64,000 nt of DNA, taken from positions 248,001 through 312,000 of the forward strand of contig VXCM01000699.1 of the NCBI GenBank assembly GCA_014773175.1. The letters run 5' to 3'. Of the stretch, positions 22,188 through 34,600 are shown one piece after another (positions within the stretch are counted from its first letter, which is position 1; every line of letters starts with the position of its first letter). This stretch comes from Lucifuga dentata (lineage: Eukaryota; Chordata; Actinopteri; Ophidiiformes; Bythitidae). Made by a program: the position numbers and the translations under genes. The notes under the pieces were generated by a model. That model did not search any database. It had not been told where the DNA came from and worked only from the letters and a program-made list of their open reading frames with translations.

Positions 22188-24401
22188 AGCTTGTAGCTGT
22201 GGCAGCACCCTGTACAAATACAGTGTGCTACCTCTCCTTGAAATTCTATTTTTGTATCTATGCCATTGGTAAATTTAAAAGTATAATCATGCACCTCAAG
22301 TTACCAAAGTATAAAACATGTCAAATAAGCAAGGTTGAGAAAAATAGGTGATGCCATTTTTTTTTCTGCATTTCCCCCTTGTTGTAGACATACGTGTCCC
22401 CTCTGATACACATGGAGTCACCATCCATTTTCCTTTCATGTGACAGTGATGAGGACGTGATGCAAGTGAAGGTTCACAGAGCAGCATGATGGTCTTTCAC
22501 CAGCGCATCAACCGCCAACTTTTAAAGGTATGTTTTCAACTTATTGACACCATCTGTGCTCCAGTAATTCTTGTTAAAATGTTCTTGCATCAGATTAAAG
22601 GTGTATGACACAATGTCAAACAGTCAGCTGGAATAGCTTGCCTTTTCCAATGCCTACTGCATACTGGAAAAATGCCACAGTTCAGGCTGAACTGATTTAA
22701 GTTTGTACCTTAAATCAGTGTTTCCCAAACTTTTTTCTGCTGCAGAACACTTTTTGTGTTAAAAAAAAAATTTTTTTTTTAAAATCCCGAGGCACCCAGT
22801 ATCCCACTGACCACTAAAATGAAATCTCACGCCCATATTCAACTGTTACAATATAGCATCTGACTCTTGAAAAAGAGATTTTTAATCTCAATGAGGTTCT
22901 CCTAGTTAAATAAAGGTAAAAAAACCAAAAAAAAAAACCAAAGCAAAACAGCATATGACAGACATGAATGAACCAAATAAAAATTATGATCTCCTTGAAG
23001 AATTGTGTCCATCCAAATAAAATGTAATGATTTTGTTTTTCAAAGCAGACCTGGGCAGCTCTGAAGGCACACTGCCTTGAACCATAAATTTGTATCTAAT
23101 GGGAAACCACTTTGCACCCTTATAAATCAAAAAGCACACTCGTCTTAGCATGTGCTCGTATTTTTAGAATTTCAGATGAAACATGCATAAGCATTGTCTA
23201 GTATCAAGAGAGCTCGAGATATTTTCTTATTTAACAGACTGGAAGTAAAGCTTCTTTATAAAATAAGTTTTATTTATCATTTCAATAAAGCCGATCTTCC
23301 GCAAACAAATACCTCTATGAAAAATTGAGTGGCATATAAAACACAATTATTCAATAACATTGCTGGTATAGCTTGCATAAAGAATTTTTAAAGATGGCAT
23401 AAACTAACTGTATAAATTGTTGAATCAGTAAGCTTTTTAATCTTGACTGTGATTAAAGCAAAAATGAGGAAGGGAGGAAATGAGGAGGTATACATGAATG
23501 GAATTAATAGGATTTTGTTGTGTACAATAATACAGAATGCTAACATCAATTGTAGGACAATGATGCATTTATATGCTTGAGCAAACTGCATTAACATTGC
23601 ATAATCTTTCCAACATCACTTTATGCCAGTTTCAATCTGAATTAATTTGTTTACATGATGTTTGAAAAAAAAAAACCAAATCAACAAAATCCCCTCAAAT
23701 TACAGTTTTAACATCCACGTAAATGTCCTGAACGGGTTCTGAGCAGCTTTGAGAGGAATTAACCATGACAACGTGTGGATGAAATAATGATGATGCAGCT
23801 TGACTTTGGAGGGCTGCTTTTGGCTTAAGAGTCCCTGCAGTTAGAACTTGAGAATCACGCTTAGACTTTATTGAAAGTTATTTTATCTTCTTTATACCAA
23901 GCAACTACATACTACTTTTTTAGAATTTGACTCATAAGTCAAAGTTTAAGAGCATTCTTAATAGCCTTATTCCCATGTGGTCTTATGACAAATCTGTGGG
24001 GGAAAAAAAAGAAGTACTTTTTGCTGCAAAAATGTCCTTCTCCTGTAAGTCTGTTTCTGAGTGTGTGTGTTGGCACCACCTGGCCATTATGTGTAGTTCC
24101 TCACAGACATGCAGCATGTTGTTTTGACGCTCCAGCAGATGAGGCAGCAAGTGCACTGAGGAAGAAAGTGACAATTGCATGACTTGGGGGTGGGGAGACT
24201 TCTGCAACTCCCCAGTCATTATTGTGTGCATGGCCACAAAAGGACACCTCTTCATGGGTGTTTAAGCACTTTAAATGGAAATGCACTTGACACGTTAAGA
24301 GATGTAATCATTAGGTATTAGAATTCAGCTCAGTTCTCCTCTTAATGTCTCCTTCACACTCCATTCTCTGATTCATTCTCGCCTTTTTTTCCTTTTCTCT
24401 C

Positions 24402-24402
<1 letters not shown>
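22188..24402. other. Non-coding DNA, nothing recognised
   Basis: AT-rich with A/T homopolymers (about 22760-22782). The 22720-22810 phrase CAGTGTTTCCCAAACTTTTTTCTGC...GGCACCC resembles a widely dispersed fish repeat, but I cannot assign a family. No exon was seen. Confidence 0.35.

Positions 24403-24442
<40 letters not shown>
24403..24442. repeat. (CT)n microsatellite
   Basis: About 20 CT units within a longer pyrimidine-rich stretch beginning near 24380. Confidence 0.95.
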
Positions 24443-24445
<3 letters not shown>

Positions 24446-24844
24446 TCCCACTCATTACCTTTGAATTATTTGTGTTCTTCACTGTATCTTTGTATCTTAT
24501 GATCTGTTGGTGTTGCTCTTGATTTGTGTTCTTTTTTTCCAACTAAGGAACAGTCGAGGAATGTGTGGGCGTCGTCTTTTATATTTGTGGCAACTTGGGT
24601 TATTTATTGAGATACTTGACAGTTTCAAGCTGGTAACAATGTAGATATTTCTCCATTTCATGAACAGAATACAGTGTGTTCTTGTATTCAGAGTGAGAAT
24701 GTCCTTTAGTTTGACATTCTTTTTTAGTTTTCACAAAGCAAGAATTGGAGAAACATTAGAGAAACATTTTCTGAAAGTAAAAACTTTCAGAAGAGATCCA
24801 TCGGGATTCTATCGTCAGGTAAAAAAAGCTCACGATTAACACTT

Positions 24845-25010
24845 TTATAACCTCTACCAAAGAGGTTCTGCTTTCAACCGTTGGTTTGTATGTTTATTTG
24901 TCGTCAGGATTACTCAAAATGTCACAAACTGATTTTGACAAAAACGGTCGAGCAAGGTAAGGGAAGAATCCATTAAAATTCTGGATGCAGGAAATTTTGT
25001 CAATTTCATC
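24845..25010 (+). repeat. Dispersed fish repeat (CCTCTACCAAAGAGGTT type)
   Basis: Begins with the short palindrome ACCTCTACCAAAGAGGTT, then TTTGTATGTTTATTTGTC, CAGGATTACTCAAAA and a GATTTTGACAAAA phrase. This order (AACCTC-GAGGTT hairpin, TTTGTTTG, AGGATNACTCAAAA, GATTT) is a pattern I recognise from a very common teleost interspersed repeat, though I cannot give its name. The right end is approximate. Confidence 0.5.
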
Positions 25011-26094
25011 AAAAGTAATGCATCAATCTCAATGAAAATGAAAATCAGCCATGCTTATTCCATGATCAATAGCTTAATTTTGGCCTGGATCAAGATCTGG
25101 TTATTGGGATCAGTTATTTTTCTGTGTGTTTCCTTTTTTGGTTTCCTCTGTGTTTCTGCAGTTGTTGGTTGTGACCACATCTCTCTCTCGTCCTCTGCGA
25201 TGATCTGTCCTCTCATTACAACAATTACAGCCTGTGAACATTTCATTAGGCTAATATGTCTTGGCTGTGATGTTATTGTGCTGAGCCTACTCTTTTCTTT
25301 GCACTCTCATTGCACTACCCCCCCCCCCACACACACACACACGCCCCCTCTCACCTCAGCCCTTGCTGTCAACTGAAAAGGGACAAAATCAATAGTGTGT
25401 TTGTTCGATACTTCTCTTTTTTCTTTTTTCTCTTTTCTTTTTACATCTAAAGTAATGCCGCAGAGTTTCTCTGGTCACTGCAGGTAGATTCTACTGCTTC
25501 TGATCTCTTCTTACCAAGTATCTCTATCATCTATATTTAGTGTATGCACTTTGCTGCCATTGAGTACAAAGCCCATTAAGTTACCTTGTGTATTCAATAT
25601 GCTGAACAAATAAAGTTTGGTAAGATTTTGTGAAAGTAGCATAAAAATTAACCACAACAAAACACCATCTGAGGTTGAAACTACTAAGAAAGAATTTGAC
25701 TTAAGTCAATTTAGCTTCATATAAGCAATGACACTTTTGAAATTTAAGTTAAAGCTGCTTGAAACTGCATAATTTGTCCATTAATTCAGCTATTTTTAGG
25801 AGTTAAAAGAGGACTATCCAGTTTTGTCTACAAATTTCTGGTGTAGAAATCTTAGTATTTCTGATACTCATCAGATAGTTGCACACAAGGAATGTGTTGT
25901 TATGGTCTTCTTCCTGATATATGAACAAACTTGGAGAACGAAAGTGTGGAGAAGGAGCATATATAAAACTTATACTATAATCCAAAAACTACAAAATAAC
26001 AAATCTATAAAAACCTTACATTTAAAAACACTGTAAACACCAGACATGAACATTGTACTCAATCAAAACTAGATCACATGATAATCAAGTGTGG
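25011..26094. other. Non-coding DNA with C-run/(CA)n
   Basis: A run of C followed by (CA)n lies at 25316-25343. No exon or other feature was recognised. Confidence 0.4.
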
Positions 26095-26480
26095 AATAAT
26101 TTTCTAAAATCAAGTGTATTTTCTTGATTCTAGTGCAGTGATCTGCCTTATTCTGTCTTGTGTTTAAGATATTAACAGTTTGGAAACAAGCTGTTTTGTA
26201 TTGAAAACAGGTTGAAATTATCTCACATCACCGACTGATTTTCTCACTTGTTTTAACAAAACGAGACTTTGAAGATTCAATAACAGACAGAAATGACTTG
26301 CTAACACTTATTAAGAGTGGCCCGATTCATGAAGCAAAGATGAAGCAAAGCCACCTTGCTTTCTCATAAGAAACGTTTGGGATATTATGTCAACCATGCA
26401 ATCCACTTTTCAGATATTGTTAGTCTCTATATCTGACAAATCAAGACTAATTATCTTCAAAAGTGTCTAATAATCCAGTC
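26095..26480. repeat. Dispersed repeat C, first copy
   Basis: Contains CTTGATTCTAGTGCAGTGATCTGCCTT..., AAACAGGTTGAAAT and ATCCACTTTTCAGATATTGTT in that order. The same three phrases occur in the same order at 63520-63800. The two therefore look like diverged copies of one repeat. No coding content. Confidence 0.5.
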
Positions 26481-28770
26481 ACCAGATTCTAGTGTATATG
26501 GGGCTTGATTGAATATCAAGAAAAGTAAATTCCTGTTCTTGGATCGTGGTGGTCATTTTTTCTGATTTGTAGTCAGAAAAGTAAAGGAACATGGAGGATG
26601 CGGATGTTGGATATATGTGGTTTGTGATCAAAGTGTAAGCGGGAAACAAAGCTGTGTAGAAAGAACAGAGCACAGGCTGGCTCACACTTCCTGTCTGAGG
26701 CTGGACACACACTCCCTTGCTCTGTCTGGTGCCTTTTATTCGCTGCCTTCATAAAACATGGCCAGCGATGACTGGTGTTCATGTGAGAGCTGCTCCTTTG
26801 TTCTTTTCCTGTGATGGCTTGTCATGTGGACATGCATTGCTAGGAACAGTCTGTTCCACATTAACTGCTTGAGAGGTCAAACCAGCTTGATCATTAGCTC
26901 TCACAGGGAACCGACTCCCCCTCCCATGGTCTTTTAGGTTTATTTTATAGTGCTTTACATATTTCTGTGCAGTATTTCTCTGCCCTCCTTGCAGTGTGCA
27001 TGGAAGAAAAATGGTCACACTACTGCTGTGATCTTCCAAACATTATATTTTCCATCAACGTGGCAACTCCTTTTAATCAAATTACATTAAGTCATGTTTA
27101 TGTTCATTGCAATAGCATAACAATTAAATGTTCCATATTTCATACCCTATGTAATTAAAATGGTATATTATTTTAAGTAATCCATTATCATTATTACTCT
27201 TGTTATTAAATATTAGACTTTCATAAATTTAACGATATAGCTCATATCCTTCTGTTTTCTCCTCCTCCTCTGCAAATGAAGCCTGCTGTCTCTGCTTCCT
27301 GGGCATGGTCAATCATACACACTTTCCACGGGAAATTAATTCCATTATTAAACATGCTGCACTTCAGAAATTTCAATTACTAACAGCAGCACAAGGCATA
27401 GAGAGAAAGTAATTCATGCCTATACTCTAATGCATGAATATTGTATTAGGCCAAGAGAGTAATCACGGCCGATAGCTGAAGAAGTCAAGTGTCTGGAGGC
27501 CCATTTATATACATGACTTAAGGCCAGATGGCCAGCGTAGACAACAGGTTCATTTATGGAATCTATTTATGCAGCCATTGAGAATTAAAATGCATTAACA
27601 AGATAACGTATGTGGATACAGGGAATCTCCTGAACAAAATGGCCACTCTATTTAATGGGATTAAGTTGGTAAATGCTACATGAGTGGGAATCAATGTTGC
27701 GCCTGAATTAACATTGCTGACCTGTTTGTTTGTTATAGCAAGAATTTTTGATACATAGCAATATTTTCCAGATTCACATTGGCTATTATCATACATAAAA
27801 TAAATTCAATTTACTTTCAGAATGCAAAATGCTGCAATAAATGCTCAAGGTTTCTTTGATGTCTTTTGGGAAATTGGCAAAGCATAAACACAAGGGAGCA
27901 GAATTGTGTGTTTTGACCCCGTAGAGGACAAACACTTACCACTGTTAATTTCCTCACTTGCCATTTCCTCGTGTTTTGCGGACTTGAGCACTCTTTCCAG
28001 TTGGGTAAAATGTCCCTTGTTGCTATTGAGCCATGAGTCTGAGAGGAAAAAAGGTCAAAGCAATTTATATGTGACACATAGAGTTTGATCGCTTTGTCAT
28101 CGCCTCGGGGCCCAAACCTGCCGCTTTCAGAAGTACACCCCATACACACACAGGCACACAGATGCACACACAGCTGCAGACACACACAAAACACATACAC
28201 GCACATAACAACAACTACCATCTGCATGAGAATGTAAGAAAGTGATTTTCAGCCTGGTTGCATGCCTTTGGTATGTCTTTGTATAAAGGAAAAGGAATGC
28301 TTCATGATGATGTAGAGGTTAAACAGTGGAATGATTGAATATTTAACTTTACCGATTGCATTCTTCCACTGAAAAAATGTCATTTTGTAAAATGTTTTCA
28401 AAAAATATTTGATGTTTAATGATCACAGTGTATTTTTCACATTAGAATATTTTGTTGTGTTTTAGCAGTTATGATCTATCAAAATTAAAATTTTACCTTT
28501 ATTAACCTACTTGATCCCATAAATTGTTGATGATTTAATTTTAGGAACATAACAGAAAAGGTTATCTCATCAAATTTCAGACCAGTTAATGACTGAATTG
28601 TGGTGTCCGCATCAAACCAATTTGCGTACTTTTTTTTTTTTTAAGCATACAATTTGACCTATGGTGTCTGATGAATCACCTGACATATTAAAAATTATAT
28701 TTGAGAGATAGATAAACTGGAAATAGTTTTCACCAAAGATGATTTCAAACTTGAAGCTGCAGAACTTGAT
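26481..28770. other. Non-coding DNA with a strong candidate conserved block at 27.28-27.62 kb
   Basis: The 27280-27620 interval is free of repeats and homopolymers. It is dense in homeodomain-like cores (GGAAATTAATTCCATTATTAAAC, AGTAATTCATGCC, CTCTAATGCATGAATATTG, GAGAGTAATCACGG), the texture of vertebrate developmental enhancers. Conservation cannot be tested here. A (CA)-rich stretch lies at 28142-28200. No exons were recognised. Confidence 0.35.
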
Positions 28771-28960
28771 TTTTTTTTTTTTTTGGTTTTTTTGGCCACT
28801 AGGGGGCAGAAAAATTCCAAAATGAGTTAACGACACATAGTCCTGACATACCGTTTTTTCATGTTGTTATGGCTAATGTGTAAACAAACATTTACATGTT
28901 TTCACATTTAGCATTAGGACTAATAATAGCTTAGTGAGAACCATTAAGAATCAACCATAC
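28771..28960 (+). repeat. Dispersed repeat D, first copy (GGCCACTAGGGGGCAG)
   Basis: A T-run followed by TTTTTGGCCACTAGGGGGCAGAAAAA..., then AAAATGAGTTAACGACACATAGTCCTGACATACCG. The same order occurs at 38262 onward (GGCCACTAAGGGGCAGAAAAA, AAAATAAGTTGCCAGACACACAG, CCCTGATGTACTG). A TTGGCCACTAGGGGGCAG motif with downstream AAGTTG and GACACA is common in teleost interspersed repeats. Boundaries are approximate. Confidence 0.55.
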
Positions 28961-29876
28961 AATGTATTTGCTGCTTAGAAATCAAACAATGAGCTCAAAC
29001 AGGCTAAAAGCGCTGTAGAGCTGCAGAGTTTCATATGCACAATCCTTTGTGGGTTTATGTCTATGAATAGCTCTTGATATTGAATAACTCTTATATTTAA
29101 CAGAGCCATTTTATTCAATGTTAATATTATAATATGGCTTATAGGTGTAAAGCACTAGCACATATCACCATAGTAATCTCATCAGCATCTGGCACTGGGC
29201 AAATGAGCTTTAGTAGCAAACAGGTTAATTGGTGTCGAAACAAAGGATCTTAAGATATTTTCTGCTCTACAATACATTTATTAGATTTTGAATAAGATGA
29301 AATGTTCTTGGCATTGGACTCAGACTTTTGAACTCTGCGATAAAGTATCTGTAGGTCACTACAGGTAATACATTCTCAAACCTTTAAAGGATCTACAAGT
29401 ACTGTGGATGTAGCAGCCTAGTATGACTGAAGAAAATACAATGAAATGTCTCGACAGCGTGGAAAAAAGACATCATGTAGGAGGGCAGGACTGTGGCCGT
29501 GGTATGTCTGGTCCAAGAGTAATAGATAAAATTGTCCTGATGTGTCATTATTTATTGTACACATCTGCTTGGCTTATGGGAGACAAGCTGAAGGAGGGGG
29601 AGCAGGAAAGACCGGGAGGCAGTTTGCTGCCTCCATGAATACCCATCATGCCAATTCCACAGTGATTTATGGAGACTCCTGCCAAAGTAGGGGACAAACG
29701 ACCTTCACACGTAGTTATCAGAGGGAGATATCAGTGGACAGGGATATCTGTACCACATCCCTCCTCCCCCCAGGACCCTCATCCAGGCTGTGTGTGTGTG
29801 TGTGTGTGTATGTATTGAGTAAAACTGACACTGAGCTTGTTTTCAGAGGAGAGGAGTCCAACTGCTTGTGGCCCAA

Positions 29877-29919
<43 letters not shown>

Positions 29920-30225
29920 TCTTTGTGGGAGTGTTAAACCAAGTGTTTATGTTGTGACAATTACAGATGAGAGTCTCACTTTAACAACACAGTGTGGAAG
30001 TCTGAGTGGCGCTGCAAAACAGAGTTGAATTTCTCTCAGAAGAATAATAATTTAGAGTCATAATCACGCTCAGATATGGATTAATCATTGTCACACAGGC
30101 TGCTTTCTGCGAGGGTGTTATTTACATTACTTACAAATCCTGGACATAAGCTTTTATTTCATTTCTGACATCAATAACACTCTACTAACACTTGCAGTTT
30201 ACATGGAATCCTGGTTGTTAGGCTG
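28961..30225. other. Non-coding DNA with two (GT)n tracts
   Basis: (GT)n at 29789-29809 and (GT)n(GA)n at 29878-29918. The 29420-29760 interval is repeat-free and could be conserved. The 131- and 71-codon plus frames over it have no recognisable motif. Confidence 0.4.
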
Positions 30226-30510
30226 CTTACACATGATCAGTGATAAATTTGCGACAGGCTGGGCAGCCTGTTCTTTTCTATGGAGCTGAGCGGTATCGCT
30301 ATGAGCAGTGATTCCTCAAGCGATGCGCTCCGCCTGCATTTTCAACTTTTACTCTTTGCTCAGACCAAATTCAACTTTGACTGTTTTGCTGGTGACCTTT
30401 CCAACTAATGAGGGAATAGTTGTGTGTGACGTAAGCACAAGCTAAGAAAGATGGAGGAGAAACTTACCACCATAGAGTTGATTTTACCATTTGCTTGGCC
30501 AAAAAGTGAT
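30226..30510 (+). mobile_element. DNA-transposon 5' end remnant (PIF/Harbinger-like, tentative)
   Basis: Phrases such as AAATTTGCGACAGGCTGGGCAG, TTCTATGGAGCTGAGCGGTATCGC and GCGATGCGCTCCGCCTGC are highly reminiscent of the CpG-rich 5' region of fish Harbinger-type elements. They are followed by an ATG (30451) reading MEEKLTTIE, reminiscent of the MEEKL start of MADF-domain proteins carried by such elements. The frame then degenerates. Family assignment is from memory of the sequence texture and is uncertain. Confidence 0.35.
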
Positions 30511-31590
30511 TTCATGGTGAAATGTCACCAGTCAGAGAACTGGTGTATACTGTATGCTCATAATTAAAATCTTACGGTAGCTAATCCAACATTTGTAGCT
30601 ACTTGTTAGCTTTTGATGTAGCTAACTTTACATCCAAATTCAAAATCTGTGTGGATAGCATTAATAAAATCAAGGAATTTTGACAGATTTTAGGTCAACA
30701 ATAAGGCTCGTAGCCCAGCTCTAATAGCATATTTAAAGGGAGTCCAATATTTGGGAGATACAGATGTTTGCTGTCTTATCCAGTGTCCAGTGAAAGGTCT
30801 AGCATGGGTTTTGAATAGCATAAAGACTGAAGCCATGGGGGGTAACTGCTGACCAAGCCAAACCAAAAGTTAAAAATACTCCTTCCAACAGCCTAAGATG
30901 TCTTATTTACGTGTTTCATGTTTTTGTATTGACCTCTCAAGCCCTTGTCAGGCAGAGACTTTAAGCAGGCTGGCTGCTCTCTCTAAGATTATAAAGTCCA
31001 GCTGAGATTCTCTGCAGAGCCAAGCTGGCTTTCACTCTTTCTGGTTGAGGAAAATCTTTCAGGAGGTGGCGTAGCCTTGTGGCAAACGCAAGTTGACTGT
31101 GTGTTAATATATTTTCCAGGATTTCACATAACGGGAAGTCAGTATCAGGAATCCCCACTATGATAGATAGATCATTTCTGACCAGGAGGATTTTACAGCA
31201 GCATCCCAAAGCGGGTGAAGTAATAAATCCAGATCCACACATCCCAGGTCAGAGTTGTCATCATTCATCATATGGAAGTCAGGCTGGAGTGAGATATTCT
31301 CTGCGTAAAATATTGCACTGGCTGATTCCACATCTTGCCAGACCTTCATATTGAGTCCCACTGAGAGGTGATATGTTATGTGTTGGGGTCATGATCCCCT
31401 TTTGAAATATGAGGGAAACACCATTCTCTCCTTCACATTTTTTTTTTTGTAACAATTGATATCAGTACATTTAATTTTGGTGCATCTAATGTTAGATAAA
31501 TCTGATTAATTGTCTTCACCCTGACCCTCGATTTTGGAGTCTACATATCTTAAGGCTTAAGTTGTCACAAATGGGTCAGAATGGAGAAAA
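30511..31590. other. Non-coding DNA with an unexplained coding-like patch
   Basis: Two overlapping minus-strand frames (31361-31158 and 31242-30961) have ordinary amino-acid composition (for example LEDILTHSQLA-like ENILTHSQLAFATRLRHLLKDF) but no motif I recognise and no clear splice sites. They may be a decayed gene or transposon fragment or chance. Confidence 0.25.
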
Positions 31591-32070
31591 AATTCTTGGA
31601 AATTAACAATTACGCCAGATGATATCATAGCAATTCCAATGTTGCATCCTGATATTGGGCCATTGGTGACATCTTGACATCTCCAAATGGCTCCAACCCA
31701 ATTCTCAGATTTTTAAGATCACAATAAAGGGTTCCTTGTTCCTTGAGAGAGCTAACACTGAAAATGTGGACAAGACTACAAATTGTTCTGTAGAAATTAA
31801 GAAAACAGGACTGAGAGAATGCCATGAATATTATTACTGTATTTTATAGCAGATTGACCAGCAATTTTTGAGATACGTACCTTGCCATGGACAAAAATGT
31901 AGGTCAAGGTGAAATTTTGACCTCTCTGTGGGGCTGTAGATGAAAAGTCAGCAGGTCACAAAAATCATTAGGAATCATCCTCTGGGGCCATTAATATTAA
32001 TACCAAATTTCTGGCAATCTGGCCGATAGCTTGAGAAATATCTTACTCCAGACCAAAGGGTTAAGCAGAG
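31591..32070 (+). repeat. Dispersed fish repeat (CTGGCAATCTGGCCGATAG type)
   Basis: Contains GGTCAAGGTGAAATTTTGACCT, GATGAAAAGTCAGCAGGTCAC, TCATTAGGAATCATCCTCTGGGG, and ACCAAATTTCTGGCAATCTGGCCGATAG with GAGAAATATCTTACTC. The order (AAAGTCA-GGTCAC, CATTAGGAT-CATCCTCTGGGG, CCAAATTT-GGCAATC, GTTGAGA-ATATTTC) is a well-known teleost interspersed repeat pattern. Its superfamily is unknown to me. Confidence 0.55.
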
Positions 32071-34156
32071 CAACTGATTGATATTGTCATCCTAAAACTC
32101 GGAAACTAAATTCATACTCCAGTTTCACTTTGATTGAAAAATAGCGTGTCTTGCTTGGCTAGCAGCTATGCCTGCACAGAAGAGAACAGAATCAGGAGGA
32201 GAGCCTATGAGGCTTGTTGTTGAGATCAGTCTGAATCGCTCGGCTGCACAGCATCACAGCCCTTAATTGCACTGCTGGTCTCTGACAAAGATCTTAAGTT
32301 GTTTGTTGTGTCCACATAATCAGAACACAATCGCACTGTTTGTGACTTCAACAGGGACTTGATCTCTGTGTGTTTTTATTAGAACCCGAGCTGCCTTCAT
32401 AGAAAAGGCAATACTGCCATATTGTGCATTTTAAATGTGTTGGAGATGAATAGAGCTTAACAAAGAAACAGGTGAAAAACAGATGGGAAAAAAATCTGTG
32501 GGTGGAAATTGGATTATAAAAGTAGCATTTGCAGTTAGCATTTGCAGTGCACTACAGTTTTTTTTAGTTGCTTTGAGGAACTCTGGCGCCTAATGAGCAC
32601 TTCTTTGCATTTTCTCTTAATTTTCCTCTGCATCAGTCCTCACCACTAGATTACTTTGTTTACTGTAAACTGTGGTGCCTTATTGCAACAGGAAACACAA
32701 GAATGTTTTAGTGCTTTGGGACATAAAATTCAGGTGACAGTTGTACATTTTTTTTTTTTTTTTTTTTTACAGGAAATGACACCAGATGTGGGAAAACAGA
32801 TGTCAACAAAAGTGCAACTTTGAAAAGACAGTGCATACTTTAAACCTGGTTAGAAATTGGATATAATATGAATCAAAAAAACATTCATGTTCACACACTT
32901 ATCCTGAAATTAATATAAACACCCGAATGACGTAACAGAAAAGCAAAGATGAAGAAGAAGAAAGAAAATGACTAAATATTTAAATATAAAAAAATTGGCC
33001 CCATAGACCACACATCCATATATCCAAAGACTTCCCCATCCACGTGAGCCAAAACCTGGCAGCAACTCCATCTTTCTCCAGACACCTCCAATATTTTTCA
33101 GTCTTTATAATAGCGTTAAATGGTGCTGAAAATCTATGTGTCTCTTTTGTCAGACCTTTTTTACCGGAGGCTCCTGACACTCAGGTCCACAGATCATGAA
33201 CCCAATTAAAGCAGGCAATTTGTGTTAAATTTATTATGGTGAGGCTGTGCTGCTATTGGCTCAGAGCTCGTCAGGTCTCACCTTTATCACCCTCAGTAGT
33301 GCAGCCTGGTCCCTGAGAGGTCTCTGGTCATTTTTGTTATTATCCCCTTGATTTATTCCCTCGTAGCGGCAGACAACTGGCCGGAGACTGCCCCTACTGC
33401 CCACTGAGAGTAAAATAAACTGCTGCTCCATTATTAGCTCTTTTATCCTCTGATAACAACATTATGAAAGAGATATACTGCCTCCTGGTTTACGCTCATC
33501 TGACAGCAAAGTTTTGCAATAAAAATGTCAGTGTTCCAGGACAGACAATAAATGGCAAAATTTACCTCACTCCTATAATGTACAATAGGATGCCATTGAT
33601 ATCTCTAACATAAATTATTCAATGATAACTTAATTTATTGTGACAGAGTATATATACTATACATCATACAACATGCTTATATATTTCTAGTTTTAGAAAA
33701 TAGAGCACCCTTTTTTAAAGTACTCCTTACTTAATATATAAAGGACTCATGTTTTTACATTAAATGAGCACATTAGCAGTCATTTTTCACACTCCAGATG
33801 ATTGCCATAGGATAGCTTTAGAAACACTGCTTGGAAGCAGTCTCATGAATACAAGAGTTATTTAACAAATACTAAAACAGTGTGCAGCCCAGGAGGGGAG
33901 GGGACGGTAGCATTGTTCCATTTCACGACTGTCACTCTGACTGATGACTTCTGGGCCTCACATCATTCCTCTTTCTCTCTCCTCATTGTATTTATGATTT
34001 GAAGAAGAGGAATTACAACACGGAAGGTCTGGAGAGTCTCCTGCATTTATTTCAAATCCTCCTTTGAGTGTCAGTTGTAGGTAATTATTTTGCTCTAAAG
34101 GTCATATGCATTAAAACTACAGAAAAAGGAGCAGAATTATCCCATTGACTCACCAC
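32071..34156. other. Non-coding DNA with a candidate conserved block near 33.2-33.5 kb
   Basis: A poly(T) run lies at 32749-32768. The 33180-33500 interval is repeat-free and GC-balanced (ATTGGCTCAGAGCTCGTCAGG, GTAGCGGCAGACAACTGGCCGG) and could be a conserved element. No exon was found. Confidence 0.35.
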
Positions 34157-34600
34157 TTAAAGGACTATACTGGCTATTTTGAATGTTTGAACCTAATATA
34201 TTCAATTTTCATCCATGTAATGTTACTGACAAACATTTCCCAAAGCATAGTAATGGAATGGAATGGTGAATTAAAAATTTTCTTCCTACCTTCCACACTG
34301 CCATTGGTTTCAGTTCATTCTGGCACGCTATTAAAATCAACTTGTTAATACTTAAAACATTCTTGGGATAGGCAATCCATCATTGTGAACAAGACGTATA
34401 TTCAGGTTTTTTTCAAAGTTATGTAATTTTAGTGTTTAAATGCAATAAAAAGTGCAGAGTGATCTGAAAATGCTTCCTGTTGTCATTTCTTCACTACAGT
34501 ACTTGAATGCACCACTAGGAAGCATTTTTCTGCTTCTTCATTGTGCATTTCTGCACTTTTTTATTGTGCTTAAATGCTAAAATATGTAACTTCAAAAAAA
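34157..34600 (+). mobile_element. TTAA inverted-repeat element, copy 3, ending in a foldback
   Basis: Starts TTAAAGGACTATACTGG and matches copy 5 closely through GGTTTCAGTTCATTCTGG, the GCTATTAAAATCAACTTGTTAATACTT block, and GTTATGTAATTTTAG up to about 34456. Instead of the normal right half, the sequence then turns back: 34552-34600 is the inverted complement of 34406-34456. An inner pair (GAAAATGCTTCCT near 34466, AGGAAGCATTTTTC near 34517) is also inverted. The element is therefore a rearranged partial copy forming a hairpin. Confidence 0.7.

Noticed and set aside
29542..29937. 131-codon plus frame ending in a Cys-Val repeat
   Set aside because: The end is a (GT)n microsatellite and the rest has no recognised motif or splice signals.
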